A stretch of DNA of 64,000 nt from Oscillospiraceae bacterium (GTDB taxonomy: Bacteria > Bacillota > Clostridia > Oscillospirales > Oscillospiraceae): positions 62,001 to 126,000 of the forward strand of contig CAJTFN010000011.1 of assembly GCA_910575815.1 (NCBI GenBank). Reading direction: 5' to 3'. The notes under the pieces are model-generated. The model made no database searches. It was given only the letters and a program-made list of their open reading frames with translations, and had not been told where the DNA came from. Of this stretch, positions 33,913 to 44,033 are shown piece by piece. The translations under genes were made by a program, and so were the position numbers. Within the stretch, counting starts at the first letter, position 1. Each line of letters starts with the position of its first letter.

Positions 33913-34845
33913 ATGAAGCGAACATGGAGGCGTCTTGCCCCTGCCCTGGCTGCGCTGGTCCTGGCGCTGGCCTTGTGTCCCGCCGCCCTGGCCGCCGGGC
34001 CGGAGAGCGAACCGGAGACGCAGATCGTTCCCGCCGCCCCGGCCCCCAGCGCCGTCTATCCCGCCGAGGTTCGGGAGAGCGAGGAAAACGGCGTCCACCG
34101 GATCGAGAAAGTCTACTATCTGACCCGCCGGGACGACCCCGCCGCCATCCCCACCGGGGACTTTGAGCGGGAGGGCCGGACGTATACCCTGCTGGACGTG
34201 CTGAAAAATGACCAGAGCGAGACGGACAGCAAGGAACACATCGAGGTTGTCACGGTGGAGAGCTCCACGGACAACATGACAGAGATCATCCAGCAGTTGG
34301 AGCCTGCGCTGGAAGTCAACACCGAGGACGGATTCTCCGGCGTCCTCGCCCCGGACTATCCCGGCATCCAGGTGGAGGCGGCGGGCTACAAGACCAGCTC
34401 CCGCACCGTCACCGCCTCCCGGAGCTATCCCAACCTCTCCGACGCCGACGCATCCTTGATCCCCAAGACCATTTCGGACGGTGGGCGGACCCTGACCTTG
34501 GCGGACGTGCAATGGCAGGAGGCCGGAGGGTACTACAACGCCTCCGCCACCTACTCCGGCACCGCCACGGGGAAGTACTCCACCGGCTATCATGTGACGG
34601 TGGAGTACAAGGGCGAAGTGACCCGGACCCGCAGCGACTGCGTGATCTATACCGCCGTTTTTGCGTCTCACGGTGAGACGCAATTCCAGCCGGACGCCGC
34701 AGGAACAGACGGCACAGAGCTGGCGGAGGGCGGCGTGAGCAAGGCCGTCCTGCTGATCCCCCTGGCCGCGCTGCTGGGAGCTGCTGGCTTTGGAGGCTGG
34801 AAGCTGATGAAATACTACAAGAACAAGAAAAGGGGGTATGTGTAA
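33913..34845 (+). CDS. Secreted, membrane-anchored ICE surface protein
   Basis: A 310-residue protein with a signal peptide (MKRTWRRLAPALAALVLALALCPAALAA), a beta-rich extracellular part and a C-terminal membrane anchor (AVLLIPLAALLGAAGFGGWKLM) with a basic tail (KYYKNKKRGYV). TTGGAGG lies upstream of ATG 33913. It is first in a surface operon with a sortase and the giant adhesin. A perfect copy of the ICE palindrome is embedded in the coding sequence and encodes the stretch around ASHGETQ. Function unknown. Confidence 0.72.
   Translation: MKRTWRRLAPALAALVLALALCPAALAAGPESEPETQIVPAAPAPSAVYPAEVRESEENGVHRIEKVYYLTRRDDPAAIPTGDFEREGRTYTLLDVLKNDQSETDSKEHIEVVTVESSTDNMTEIIQQLEPALEVNTEDGFSGVLAPDYPGIQVEAAGYKTSSRTVTASRSYPNLSDADASLIPKTISDGGRTLTLADVQWQEAGGYYNASATYSGTATGKYSTGYHVTVEYKGEVTRTRSDCVIYTAVFASHGETQFQPDAAGTDGTELAEGGVSKAVLLIPLAALLGAAGFGGWKLMKYYKNKKRGYV
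34663..34681. repeat. Perfect ICE palindrome inside a coding sequence
   Basis: GCGTCTCAC-G-GTGAGACGC, the only copy lying wholly within a gene body. It is read through in frame. Confidence 0.9.
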
Positions 34846-35687
34846 TGAAGAAACGCTTTGTCACGCTGCTGGCCGCCTGCTGTCTGCTGGCGGCTCTTTC
34901 TATTTCTGCAAGTGCTCTGGAATATACCTTTGACAGCCCCTCCACCGGAGACTTCGGAGCGCCCACCAGCGCCGATGACACCATCCGGGAGCGGGAGAAT
35001 CCCAACACAGACAAGAGCAAGAACAGCGCCCTGATCCCGCCCGGCTTTGGAACGCCGACCAGCTATCTTCCGGGTTCCGGCGAGTTCCTGACGCCGAACC
35101 TCGCGGCGGATGGGCCTCTGAATAGTCCTTCGCTTATGGCCTCCGTAGGCGGGGCCAATCCCTCCGGCGGGTCCGTGGTCCTGCCCGGCCCCGTGGGTTC
35201 TGTTTCCAGCACCCCGCCCTCGTTCTCCGCGTCCACTTCGATTGACAGCGCCGGAGGCGGTTCCTCCGGCGGCGGCTATACGGAGGTGACTTCCGACAGC
35301 TACTACAAGGGCGGACACCTGGGGACGCTGAAAATCCCGGCCATTGACTTGACAGTGAAAGTCTACCAGGGCACCGGCAGCGCCACGCTGAAAAAGGGAG
35401 CGGGCCACTTCACCAACACCAGCATCTGGAATGGCAACGTTTCCCTCGCCGCCCACAACCGGGGGGCCAACAGCTACTTCGGAGAAATCCACACCCTGGA
35501 GAATGGGGACCAGATCACTCTGACCACCAAGGAGGGGACACGGACTTATTCTGTTACCAGCGTCTCCAAGGTCAGTGAGACAGACAATTCCATGCTGGAA
35601 TCCACTGGCGAGAACTGCATTACCCTCTTTACCTGCGTCCGGGATCAGAGGGAATACCGCTGGTGCGTCCGCGCGGTGGAAGTCTAA
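34845..35687 (+). CDS. Secreted sortase (class B/D-like)
   Basis: A 280-residue protein with a signal peptide (MKKRFVTLLAACCLLAALSISASA), a long Ser/Pro/Gly-rich linker (about 25-145) and a C-terminal sortase domain. Its catalytic histidine is in SLAAHNRGANSYF, the cysteine in ITLFTCVRDQ and the arginine in REYRW. It should attach surface proteins to each other or to the wall; the adhesin at 36615 is the obvious substrate. The start overlaps the preceding stop by one base. Confidence 0.8.
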   Translation: MKKRFVTLLAACCLLAALSISASALEYTFDSPSTGDFGAPTSADDTIRERENPNTDKSKNSALIPPGFGTPTSYLPGSGEFLTPNLAADGPLNSPSLMASVGGANPSGGSVVLPGPVGSVSSTPPSFSASTSIDSAGGGSSGGGYTEVTSDSYYKGGHLGTLKIPAIDLTVKVYQGTGSATLKKGAGHFTNTSIWNGNVSLAAHNRGANSYFGEIHTLENGDQITLTTKEGTRTYSVTSVSKVSETDNSMLESTGENCITLFTCVRDQREYRWCVRAVEV

Positions 35688-35690
35688 AAT

Positions 35691-35709
35691 GAATCCCACC
35701 GTGAGATTG
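35691..35709. repeat. ICE palindrome, left half conserved
   Basis: GAATCCCAC-C-GTGAGATTG, 17 bases upstream of the -35 box of the CAP-protein promoter. Confidence 0.7.
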
Positions 35710-35726
35710 ATTTGACAGGTGAATTT

Positions 35727-35755
35727 TTGACGCTTTTCCATATTTTTGGTACAAT
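35727..35755 (+). promoter_or_regulatory. Promoter of the CAP-domain gene
   Basis: TTGACG (35727-35732) and TACAAT (35750-35755) with 17-base spacing. Its sequence from -35 to +1 resembles the recombinase promoter at 61681. Confidence 0.75.
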
Positions 35756-35800
35756 ATTAGTGAGGAAACCCACTAAAAAACCATTAGGAGGTATCAGAAA

Positions 35801-36499
35801 ATGAAGGGAAAGTTTCTGCAATTCGCACTGGGCGTTCTCACCGGGGCGGCGCTGTTCGGCGGGGCCTCCGCCGCAGCCGCCGGGATCGCGGCACAGCCCG
35901 CGTGGTCCCCCATCTTCGTGGACGGACAGCAGGTACAGATGACGGCCTATAACATCCTGGGCAATAACTATGTGAAGCTCCGGGACATTGGGAAGGCTGT
36001 GGGCTTCAATGTCTATTTCCAGAACGGCGTCCAGGTGGACAGCAAGGCCTCCTATACCGGCGAGGCCCCGGCCCAAGCGGTTCAGTCCGTAGAATCCACG
36101 GATACAGATACCATCCGCCAGGAAATGATCCGGTTCATCAATCAGGTGCGCCGGGAGAACAGTGTGGGAGACTTGGCAGTCAACACGGCGCTCATGGACG
36201 CCGCCCAGGACTGCGCCCGGCAGGGGTTCAGGTCCCATGACGTTCAATACGAGAATGAATCTGCCCTGCGGCACGGCTATCCCCACGGTATTGGAAGCAA
36301 TCTCACGGTGTTCACATACAACTGCAACACGGACATTGCGCAGACGGCGGTTTCCCATTGGAGGTATTCGCCCGGACACTTCCAGACCATGATTGCGGAA
36401 CGCTATGACAGCATCGGCGTGGGCGTTATGCTCCGGGACGATGTGGCCTACTGCTACATGTTCGCCGGAAACTCCAATAGCATCAACCCCTATGCGTAA
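35801..36499 (+). CDS. Secreted CAP-domain protein
   Basis: A 232-residue protein with a signal peptide (FLQFALGVLTGAALFGGASAAAAG), a beta-rich stalk resembling a copper-amine-oxidase-N-like domain (PIFVDGQQVQMTAYNILGNNYVKLRDIGKAVGF) and a C-terminal CAP/SCP domain (EMIRFINQVRRENSVGDLAVNTALMDAAQDCARQ, then GVMLRDDVAYCYMFAG). CAP proteins are often surface or secreted factors in gut Firmicutes; the activity here is unknown. TAGGAGGT precedes ATG 35801. It has its own promoter and terminator. Confidence 0.78.
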   Translation: MKGKFLQFALGVLTGAALFGGASAAAAGIAAQPAWSPIFVDGQQVQMTAYNILGNNYVKLRDIGKAVGFNVYFQNGVQVDSKASYTGEAPAQAVQSVESTDTDTIRQEMIRFINQVRRENSVGDLAVNTALMDAAQDCARQGFRSHDVQYENESALRHGYPHGIGSNLTVFTYNCNTDIAQTAVSHWRYSPGHFQTMIAERYDSIGVGVMLRDDVAYCYMFAGNSNSINPYA

Positions 36500-36514
36500 G
36501 CCCTTCCACAGCAG

Positions 36515-36544
36515 CCCTCCCGGCAAAAAGCTGGGAGGGTTTTT
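36515..36544 (+). terminator. Intrinsic terminator after the CAP gene
   Basis: CCCTCCC / GGGAGGG stem with an 11-base loop followed by TTTTTC. Confidence 0.85.
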
Positions 36545-36556
36545 CTATCCCCTTTT

Positions 36557-36575
36557 GCGTCTCACGGTGAGACGC
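36557..36575. repeat. Perfect ICE palindrome upstream of the adhesin gene
   Basis: GCGTCTCAC-G-GTGAGACGC, between the CAP terminator and the adhesin start, 39 bases before the start codon. Confidence 0.9.
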
Positions 36576-36614
36576 ATTTCTTTTTGAAATCTGAACATGA
36601 AAGGAAATCGGTTT

Positions 36615-39600
36615 ATGAAGAAAATGAACCATCCCCTGCGGACCCGCGTGACGGCGCTGCTGCTGGCGCTGATCTGCGTTCTGGGCCTGCTTCCGGCCAC
36701 GGCTTTCGCCGCCAGCGACACGATCAAGCTGGAGCGGTTCGGCATGTCCGGCGTCAGCTACGAATCCGCGGCGCTGGGCCGCTGTTCCCTCCACGAGATG
36801 TATTTCTCCGGCGGGAACAAGACCTCCGTGGGCTTCTGCGGCACCAAGGGAGGCGGCATGGGCCAGTCCCTGATCGGCCAGACCTGGGGAAACAAAACTC
36901 CTGTCTCCGATCCCACCGTCCTGACCATGATGGCCTACTACTATGCCCACTCCACCGGCATCTTTACGGACGAGGCCAAGGCCCTGGGCGTAGACACCAT
37001 TTGGGGCGGGGGCTATACCTGGTATATGAACGCCTGGGTGCAGGCGGTCATCTGGCGGTATCAGCAGGGCAGTATGGGCAATCCCGTGACGGCCTGCGCC
37101 GAAGAACTGATGGCGGTCTACAATTCCCTGGAGGGCACCCACTATACCAGCATCGACGAGGAAAAGGACGGCTCCTCCTTCCGCTCCAGAGCGCAGTATA
37201 TCCTGGACCTGGGCCAGAGGGGCGTATGGGGCCAGTGTACGGCCTACGAGTACGGCTTCACCGGCGCGGGCTCCAACGCACACCCCGCAAGCTCTGTCCA
37301 GAAGATCGTCCTGGGAGAGCTGGAAGTCACCACGGGGGACAGCTATACCCTGACCGTCAAGAAGGTGGATTCCACCAACCCCTCCAAGGGCCTTGCCGGG
37401 GCGAAGTTTCACATTGAATCCGAAAGCGGCTCCTTCTCCAAGGATGTGACTACCGGGAGCGATGGAACGGCCACGCTGGAAAACCTGACCCCCGGAACCT
37501 ATGCCATAACGGAAACAGCTCCCCCTCCGGGAGGATATAAGATTGACAATGCCGGACCGCAGTATGTTGTTCTGCCCGGCAACGGCAGCAATACCGTAAC
37601 TGTCACCTTTATGGATACCCCAGAGGTTACTGGTGAAGGAAGCATCCGAAAAGTAGATGCAGACAATCCTTCCAAGGGCCTCGCCGGAGCGATTATTAAG
37701 ATTACCGGCGTGGACAACAACTTTTCCGGCACCTTCATGACCCGTGAGGGCGGCTATATTACGGACATCCCCTGGGACACCATGCCCATTGGCAGCTTTG
37801 TGGCGGAAGAAGTGACCCCACCGGAGGGTTACACGAAAAGCCAGGACCAGCACAAGGTCAAGCAGACATTTGTTTGGGACGGCAAAACGGATGTTGCCCT
37901 GATTTTCGAGAACGACGCTAAAGTCAAAGTCCGGCTTATCAAGCTGGACGACAGCGGCAATCCTCTCCCCGGAGCGGTGTTTAACATTATCCGGGATGGC
38001 CAGATCATCGGCACCGAGGCCACCAAGGCGGACGGCTCTATCACCGTTACCGACGTAACCGAGGGAATGTACGCCTTTGTTGAGGTTTCTGCCCCCTCGC
38101 CCTATGCCAAACTGACCGAACCCGTGTTTGCCCATGTTGACCAAGCCACCATCAACGGAGGGGGCACCGTTACCGTCACGGCCTCCGATAAGAAGCTCCC
38201 GAACCTGACCATTCTCAAACGGGACGCTAAAACCGGAGACGTGATCCCCAACACCAATTTTGAAGTTCGTGGCATCCATTACGGTTTTCATTATGACGTG
38301 ACCACCGGGCCGGATGGCACCGCTACTTTGACGGCTATCCCTTCGGACAGCTATGAAGTGACGGAAATCTCTGTCCCGGACCCCTATGTGGTCAGCGATG
38401 AACCCACTCAAACGATTTGGCTGGAGGCTGGCGACAATAAGCAGCTTATTTTCGATAACCAAAAACAACCCCTTCTGAAAATTACCAAGATTGAGAAGGG
38501 AACCAACAAGCCCATCCCCGGCACCGTCTTTCTCCTGGAGGCTATCGACGGCGATTACCGCCACGAAGTCACCACCGAGGCCAGCGGCTCCGTAGAACTG
38601 CGCGTGGCCCCTGGCAGCTATCGTGTGACGGAACAGTCCGTCCCGGAGCCGTATTATATCAGTGACGAACCTACACAGACTATCAGCTTGAACGGCGGCG
38701 ATGAAAAGGAAGTGATCTTCCAGAATTTGAAGAAGCCGGAGCTGACCATTTCCAAGATCGACGCCGACAGCGGCCAGCCCGTTCCCGGCACCGTGTTTAC
38801 CGTCAAGGCCATCAACGGGGACTATCAGGATGACTGGACCACCGGGACAGACGGCAAGACTGCCCTCCGGGTAGAACCCGGCACCTATCAGGTTACAGAG
38901 AAGTCCGTTCCTGCGCCCTACTACCTGCCCGACAAGGACAAGGACCGGGTACAGACCATTTCCTTGAATCCCGGCGATGAAAAGACACTGGTATTCCGCA
39001 ACCACAAGGCCCCGGAGCTGACGATCTATAAGGAGGACAGCGTGGCGGGCGCTCCTATCGAGGGCGCGAAATTCCATGTTACCTACACCTCCAACGGCGA
39101 ATCCGCCGACGCCCCGGCCTCCGTGGACTTCGGCTATTTCCTAACCGACGCCAATGGTGAAATCAAGCTGCATGAAAAAGGGAAGAAGCTATACCCTGGT
39201 GAGTTTGCCATTACAGAAGTAGAACCCGCTCCTGGGTTCCAGATGAAGGAACCTGTTACGCAGAAGGTTATTATTCGCGGCGGTGAATCAAAAACCGTTA
39301 CTTTCCAGAACGAACCGCTTAATGCAATCGTGGTCGAGAAATACGACAGCGTAACCGGAGAGGCCCTGCCCGGCTGTACCTTCCAACTTCGGTTCTTAGG
39401 CGGAACAAGTGGAACCGGCGGAACCGTCATCGGGCAGAAGATAACAGGAAAGAACGGCACCGCCATTTGGACCGGCCTCACTGCGGGAACGTACATTGTC
39501 GAGGAGGTAGACCCCGGGGACGGTTATTCCATCATCAAATCTTCTGAAACCATCTACATTTCCGATGATGGTGTGCAGAATGTTGTCACCGTCACCTTCG

Positions 39601-42600
39601 ACAACGCGCCGGATGGTCTGCTTCTTATCAGAAAGGTATGCAGCGTCAACCCCAGCGTCACCCTCCAGGACGCTGAGTTTAAGGTCACCTATGCGGACGG
39701 CACCCTGATCGGGGACAGCAACGGCATTTATCGTACCGATGAAAACGGCGAAATCCGCATTTCCGGGTTAAAGCCCGGAAAGAGCGTGATTGTCACCGAA
39801 ACGAAAGCCCCTGCTGGATTCCTGATCGACACCCAGAGCCAGACCATTCAGATCAAGGAGGGCCGCACGGTTTCCTTGACATTCAAGAACCAGCCTACGG
39901 GAAAACTGATTGTGCAGAAACGGGACAGCATCACCGGACAGCCTTTGCCGGGGGTGGAGTTCCGCATTACAACTGCCGCAGGCTGTGAAGTGGGTTTGGA
40001 CGGTGTAATCGGCACGTCCACGCTTACTCAAAACGGCATTTTTAAAACGGACAGCAACGGAGAAATCCGCATTTCCAATCTGGCCCCCGGTGCATACGTC
40101 TTGACGGAAATCAAGAGCTTACCGGGCTATGTTATGGATTCTCCCAGCACAAACGTTGTAATCGGGACTAACGGAGACACGCAGACTGTGGTTGTCACCA
40201 ATACTCCGAAGGGCGGCCTCCTGATCCGCAAGACCGACAGCGTGACCGGAGCGCCCCTTCCCGGCGTCAAATTCAAAATTACCGCCGCCAATGGGGAACT
40301 GGTCCCCGATAATGAGGGCCTGACCTCCAGCAACGGCCTATACACCACCGATGAAAACGGACAGATTTACCTCCGCAAACTCAATCCCAACACCTATGTG
40401 GTTTCGGAAGTGGAAACGATTGACGGCTACCTGCTGAACGCCGCACCGCAGACCGTCGTGGTCAGCGAGGCTGACACCCAGGTTTTGAGCTTTACCAACA
40501 TGCCCCTGGGCGGTCTGCTGGTAAAGAAAATGGACTCCGCCACGAAGGAGCCTCTTGCGGAAGTCATTTTCAAGATCACCCGGACAGACGGCACTGTCGT
40601 GGGCAACTCCAACGGTGAATACCGGACGGACGAGCGGGGCTTCATTTCCCTGCCGGATCTGGAACCCGGCGGCTATATTGTGCGGGAGGTTCAAGCCAAG
40701 TCCGGTTATCTGCTGGATGATACACCCCATGCCGTGGAAATCAAGGACCACCAGACGTATACCCTGGAAGTGTTCAACCAGCCCCTCGGCAATCTCATTA
40801 TTAACAAACTGAGTTCTCTGGACAACTCTCCCCTGGAGGGTGTGAAGTTCCAGATCAAGTACGCCAACGGGCAAGTCGTAGACAATAAGAATGGGCAGGT
40901 TTCCTCTAACGGCATCTATTTCACGGACCGCAACGGGCAGATTATCCTCTCCGGCATTACCGGGACTGTCGTTGTAACGGAGCTGGAGACGGTCCCCGGC
41001 TACCGGATCGACCCCAATACCCGGACGCAGACCGTGGTCATCAACCCCAACGATACGCAGACCATCAATTTCTATAACACCCCCACGACAACGCTGATTA
41101 TCCGCAAATTTGTGGAAGGCACCGAGAACGAACCTCTTTCCGGCGTAGCCTTCCGGGTGGTGGACGGAGCCGGGGCCGCTGTTGGTCCAGACGACGGCCT
41201 CTACTACACCGATAAATCCGGCGAGATTGTTCTGACTGGCATTGAACCCGGAACCACAGTTATTGCCCGTGAGGTTAAGACGGTGGAGGGCTTTGTGCTG
41301 GACGGCACCCCCCAGGACATCAAGATCGAGGCGGGCCATGTGCAGCAGCTTACGTTCTGGAACAAGCGGGCCGGGACGCTGGTAATCCAGAAGAAGGACA
41401 AGGTTTCCGGTGCGTTCATCGCCGGGGCGGAGTTCCAGCTTACCTATGCCAATGGCGGCTATGTGGACAATGACAATGGACATCTGTCCTCCAATGGCAT
41501 CTATACCACCAACGACAAGGGAGAAATCCGTGTTTCCGGCGTGGTGGGGACCATCGTTGCGAAGGAGACAAAGCCCGCCCCCGGCTATGTGATCGACCCG
41601 GCCACGCAGACGCAGACCGTCACCGTGAATCCCATGGACACGCAGACCCTCGTTTTCCTCAATGATCCCCTGTGCAGTCTGACGCTGACGAAGCTGGATT
41701 CCGTCACCGGCAAGCCCGTCCCCGGCACCGAGTTCATCGTGAAGGACGGAGATGGCCACATCCTGGGCCGCTATGTCACCGGCAAGGACGGCACCGCTCT
41801 CGTGACGGGCCTCGTCCCCGGCAGTACCGTTGTCGTGGTGGAAACCAAGGTGCCCCAGGGCTACGTCCTGGACAGCACCCCCAGGACCATTACGGTCAAG
41901 AACGGTTCCGGCAACGGCGTGACCACCGGCGGAACCACTGGAGGCGGCTCCGGCAGCTCCGGCGGGAACGACCTGATTATTGAGAACGACCCCGCCACAA
42001 CGCTGGTCATCCAGAAATTCATTGACGGTACGGCAAATACTCCGCTGGCTGGCGTGGAATTTTTGGTGACAGACGGGACCGGGGCCGTTGTCGGTCCCAA
42101 CAATGGCTATTACACCACTGACAAGGACGGGCGCATTACCATCCCCAACCTGGAACCCGGAACCGTGATTGCCGCCAGGGAGACCAGGACCCAGGCCGGG
42201 TACATTCTTGACGGCACCCCGCAGAGCATCACCATCAAGACCGGAGAAGTCCAGAGCATGACCTTCTGGAACAAGAGGGCCGGAGGGCTGATTATCAACA
42301 AGATCGACGCCCTGACGAAGAAGCCCCTGGCCGGAGTGAAATTCAAGATCACCTACGCTGACGGCTCCAATGTGGACCTGGACGGCGGCAAGGTTTCCTC
42401 CAACGGCCTCTACACCACCAACACCGAGGGCCAGATCGTCATTTCCGGTATCACCGGGACCGTCATTGTCACGGAGCTGGAGGCCCTGCCCGGCTACGTC
42501 CTGGACCCCAACGCCAAGAGCCAGACGGTCCAGGTGAATCCCAACGACACGCAGACCATCACCTTTGAAAATACGCCCATGGGCGGCCTCACCATCATCA

Positions 42601-43967
42601 AGAAGGACGAGGAAACCGGGGAGCGAATCAGCGGCGTGCAGTTTGAAATCCACAAGCTCAACGGCGAAGTCATCGGCACCTACACCACCGACCGTACCGG
42701 CGTCATCACGCTGCCCCAGGCAGACAAAGGCTGGTATCAGGTGACAGAACTGAAAGCCGCCAAGGGCTACCGCCTGGACAGCCAGCCCTACCAGATTGAA
42801 GTGAAGGACGGCGGCACGGCCACCCTGGAAATCACCAACCGCCAGATCGGCAGCGCCGTCATTCGCAAGGTGGACAGCCTCACCGGGGAGGGTATCTATG
42901 GCGTTAAATTCTTGATTTCCGACGCCTCCGGCCACCCTGTCGGCACCTATGAAAGCGACAATGAGGGCTATGTCTACATTGAGCGGGAGCTGCCGGACGG
43001 CAAGTACACCGCCCGGGAAATGGAATGTGCGGACGGCTACATCCTGGACACGGTGCCCAAGACCTTCTATGTGGAGTACGGCGGATGTACCACCATTACC
43101 TGGCCCAATACCGCAGTCCGGGGACAGATTCAGGTTATCAAAAAGTCCGCCGACTACAACTCCACCAACGGCCTCCCAGCCGGGACGCTGCTGGAGGGGG
43201 CCACCTTTGAAATCTGCAACGAGCGTACCGGGAACAAGGTGGACACCATCGTCACCGGAGCAAATGGCCTCGCCTCGTCCAAGCAGCTCCCCCTGGGCCG
43301 CTACACCATCCGGGAAGTCAAAGCCCCGGCGAATTACGGCGTCTCTACGGAGACCTATACCGCCGTGTTGGAGTTCTCCGGCCAGATCGTAAAGCTGGAG
43401 GTTTCCAATAAGAGCATGAGCACCGGCGTCTCCATCACCAAGACCGGACCCAAGGAGGCTATGAGCGGCCAGCCGGTCCGCTATGTGTTCTCCAAAATCG
43501 GCAACAGCAGTAATGTTATGCTCCAATCCTTCTACTGGCGTGACACCCTGCCCGCCGCCGTGCGCCTTTCCAGCGTTGTCACGGGGACCTACAATTTCCC
43601 CGGCACCTACAAGATCGTCTACAAGGTGAACAACACCGGCGATTACCGGACCCTGGCGGACAGCCTCTCCACCAGCCAGAACTACACCCTCGCCGCTTCT
43701 CCCGTGGCCCTGGGCCTTGCCAGCAACGAACGTGTGACCGAAATCATGTTTGTGTTTGGACAGGTCCCCGGAGGATTTGCCCAGGTGGAGGCCCCCGCGC
43801 TGCATTGCATCGCTATTTCCGGCCTTGCGGCTGGAAGCAGCTTTGCCAATGTGGCGGACGTGGGCGGCACCTACAACGGCGTTTGGGTGCAGGCGGTCTC
43901 CCGCTGGGTGACGACCGTCTACGGAAAGAAAGTCCCTACGCCCAAGCTGCCCCGGACTGGCTACTAA
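36615..43967 (+). CDS. Giant Cna-B/SpaA-repeat surface adhesin
   Basis: A 2450-residue surface protein. After a signal peptide (VTALLLALICVLGLLPATAFA) comes a thioester-domain-like head (about 25-240; CGTKGGGMGQ, YTWYMNAWVQAVIWRYQ). About 21 Cna-B/SpaA-type modules follow, each opening with a K-x-D-[8-10]-P-L-x-G-V-x-F pattern, such as KRDSITGQPLPGVEF. A DUF11-like module ends in PKLPRTGY and stop. Cna-B modules usually carry internal isopeptide bonds and form rigid stalks. ATG 36615 fits the AAAGGA box better than ATG 36597. The LPRTG motif is not followed by a membrane segment. Likely function: donor-recipient or host-surface contact. Confidence 0.88.
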   Translation: MKKMNHPLRTRVTALLLALICVLGLLPATAFAASDTIKLERFGMSGVSYESAALGRCSLHEMYFSGGNKTSVGFCGTKGGGMGQSLIGQTWGNKTPVSDPTVLTMMAYYYAHSTGIFTDEAKALGVDTIWGGGYTWYMNAWVQAVIWRYQQGSMGNPVTACAEELMAVYNSLEGTHYTSIDEEKDGSSFRSRAQYILDLGQRGVWGQCTAYEYGFTGAGSNAHPASSVQKIVLGELEVTTGDSYTLTVKKVDSTNPSKGLAGAKFHIESESGSFSKDVTTGSDGTATLENLTPGTYAITETAPPPGGYKIDNAGPQYVVLPGNGSNTVTVTFMDTPEVTGEGSIRKVDADNPSKGLAGAIIKITGVDNNFSGTFMTREGGYITDIPWDTMPIGSFVAEEVTPPEGYTKSQDQHKVKQTFVWDGKTDVALIFENDAKVKVRLIKLDDSGNPLPGAVFNIIRDGQIIGTEATKADGSITVTDVTEGMYAFVEVSAPSPYAKLTEPVFAHVDQATINGGGTVTVTASDKKLPNLTILKRDAKTGDVIPNTNFEVRGIHYGFHYDVTTGPDGTATLTAIPSDSYEVTEISVPDPYVVSDEPTQTIWLEAGDNKQLIFDNQKQPLLKITKIEKGTNKPIPGTVFLLEAIDGDYRHEVTTEASGSVELRVAPGSYRVTEQSVPEPYYISDEPTQTISLNGGDEKEVIFQNLKKPELTISKIDADSGQPVPGTVFTVKAINGDYQDDWTTGTDGKTALRVEPGTYQVTEKSVPAPYYLPDKDKDRVQTISLNPGDEKTLVFRNHKAPELTIYKEDSVAGAPIEGAKFHVTYTSNGESADAPASVDFGYFLTDANGEIKLHEKGKKLYPGEFAITEVEPAPGFQMKEPVTQKVIIRGGESKTVTFQNEPLNAIVVEKYDSVTGEALPGCTFQLRFLGGTSGTGGTVIGQKITGKNGTAIWTGLTAGTYIVEEVDPGDGYSIIKSSETIYISDDGVQNVVTVTFDNAPDGLLLIRKVCSVNPSVTLQDAEFKVTYADGTLIGDSNGIYRTDENGEIRISGLKPGKSVIVTETKAPAGFLIDTQSQTIQIKEGRTVSLTFKNQPTGKLIVQKRDSITGQPLPGVEFRITTAAGCEVGLDGVIGTSTLTQNGIFKTDSNGEIRISNLAPGAYVLTEIKSLPGYVMDSPSTNVVIGTNGDTQTVVVTNTPKGGLLIRKTDSVTGAPLPGVKFKITAANGELVPDNEGLTSSNGLYTTDENGQIYLRKLNPNTYVVSEVETIDGYLLNAAPQTVVVSEADTQVLSFTNMPLGGLLVKKMDSATKEPLAEVIFKITRTDGTVVGNSNGEYRTDERGFISLPDLEPGGYIVREVQAKSGYLLDDTPHAVEIKDHQTYTLEVFNQPLGNLIINKLSSLDNSPLEGVKFQIKYANGQVVDNKNGQVSSNGIYFTDRNGQIILSGITGTVVVTELETVPGYRIDPNTRTQTVVINPNDTQTINFYNTPTTTLIIRKFVEGTENEPLSGVAFRVVDGAGAAVGPDDGLYYTDKSGEIVLTGIEPGTTVIAREVKTVEGFVLDGTPQDIKIEAGHVQQLTFWNKRAGTLVIQKKDKVSGAFIAGAEFQLTYANGGYVDNDNGHLSSNGIYTTNDKGEIRVSGVVGTIVAKETKPAPGYVIDPATQTQTVTVNPMDTQTLVFLNDPLCSLTLTKLDSVTGKPVPGTEFIVKDGDGHILGRYVTGKDGTALVTGLVPGSTVVVVETKVPQGYVLDSTPRTITVKNGSGNGVTTGGTTGGGSGSSGGNDLIIENDPATTLVIQKFIDGTANTPLAGVEFLVTDGTGAVVGPNNGYYTTDKDGRITIPNLEPGTVIAARETRTQAGYILDGTPQSITIKTGEVQSMTFWNKRAGGLIINKIDALTKKPLAGVKFKITYADGSNVDLDGGKVSSNGLYTTNTEGQIVISGITGTVIVTELEALPGYVLDPNAKSQTVQVNPNDTQTITFENTPMGGLTIIKKDEETGERISGVQFEIHKLNGEVIGTYTTDRTGVITLPQADKGWYQVTELKAAKGYRLDSQPYQIEVKDGGTATLEITNRQIGSAVIRKVDSLTGEGIYGVKFLISDASGHPVGTYESDNEGYVYIERELPDGKYTAREMECADGYILDTVPKTFYVEYGGCTTITWPNTAVRGQIQVIKKSADYNSTNGLPAGTLLEGATFEICNERTGNKVDTIVTGANGLASSKQLPLGRYTIREVKAPANYGVSTETYTAVLEFSGQIVKLEVSNKSMSTGVSITKTGPKEAMSGQPVRYVFSKIGNSSNVMLQSFYWRDTLPAAVRLSSVVTGTYNFPGTYKIVYKVNNTGDYRTLADSLSTSQNYTLAASPVALGLASNERVTEIMFVFGQVPGGFAQVEAPALHCIAISGLAAGSSFANVADVGGTYNGVWVQAVSRWVTTVYGKKVPTPKLPRTGY

Positions 43968-43970
43968 AAT

Positions 43971-44014
43971 AAATCCCACCGTGGGACGCAAAAATAGATC
44001 CCATGGTGAGACGC
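43971..44014. repeat. ICE palindrome, two copies (43971-43989, 43996-44014)
   Basis: AAATCCCAC-C-GTGGGACGC and AGATCCCAT-G-GTGAGACGC, 6 bases apart, between the adhesin stop and the VirD4 binding site. Confidence 0.8.
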
Positions 44015-44033
44015 GAATCGACAGGAGGTTTCC

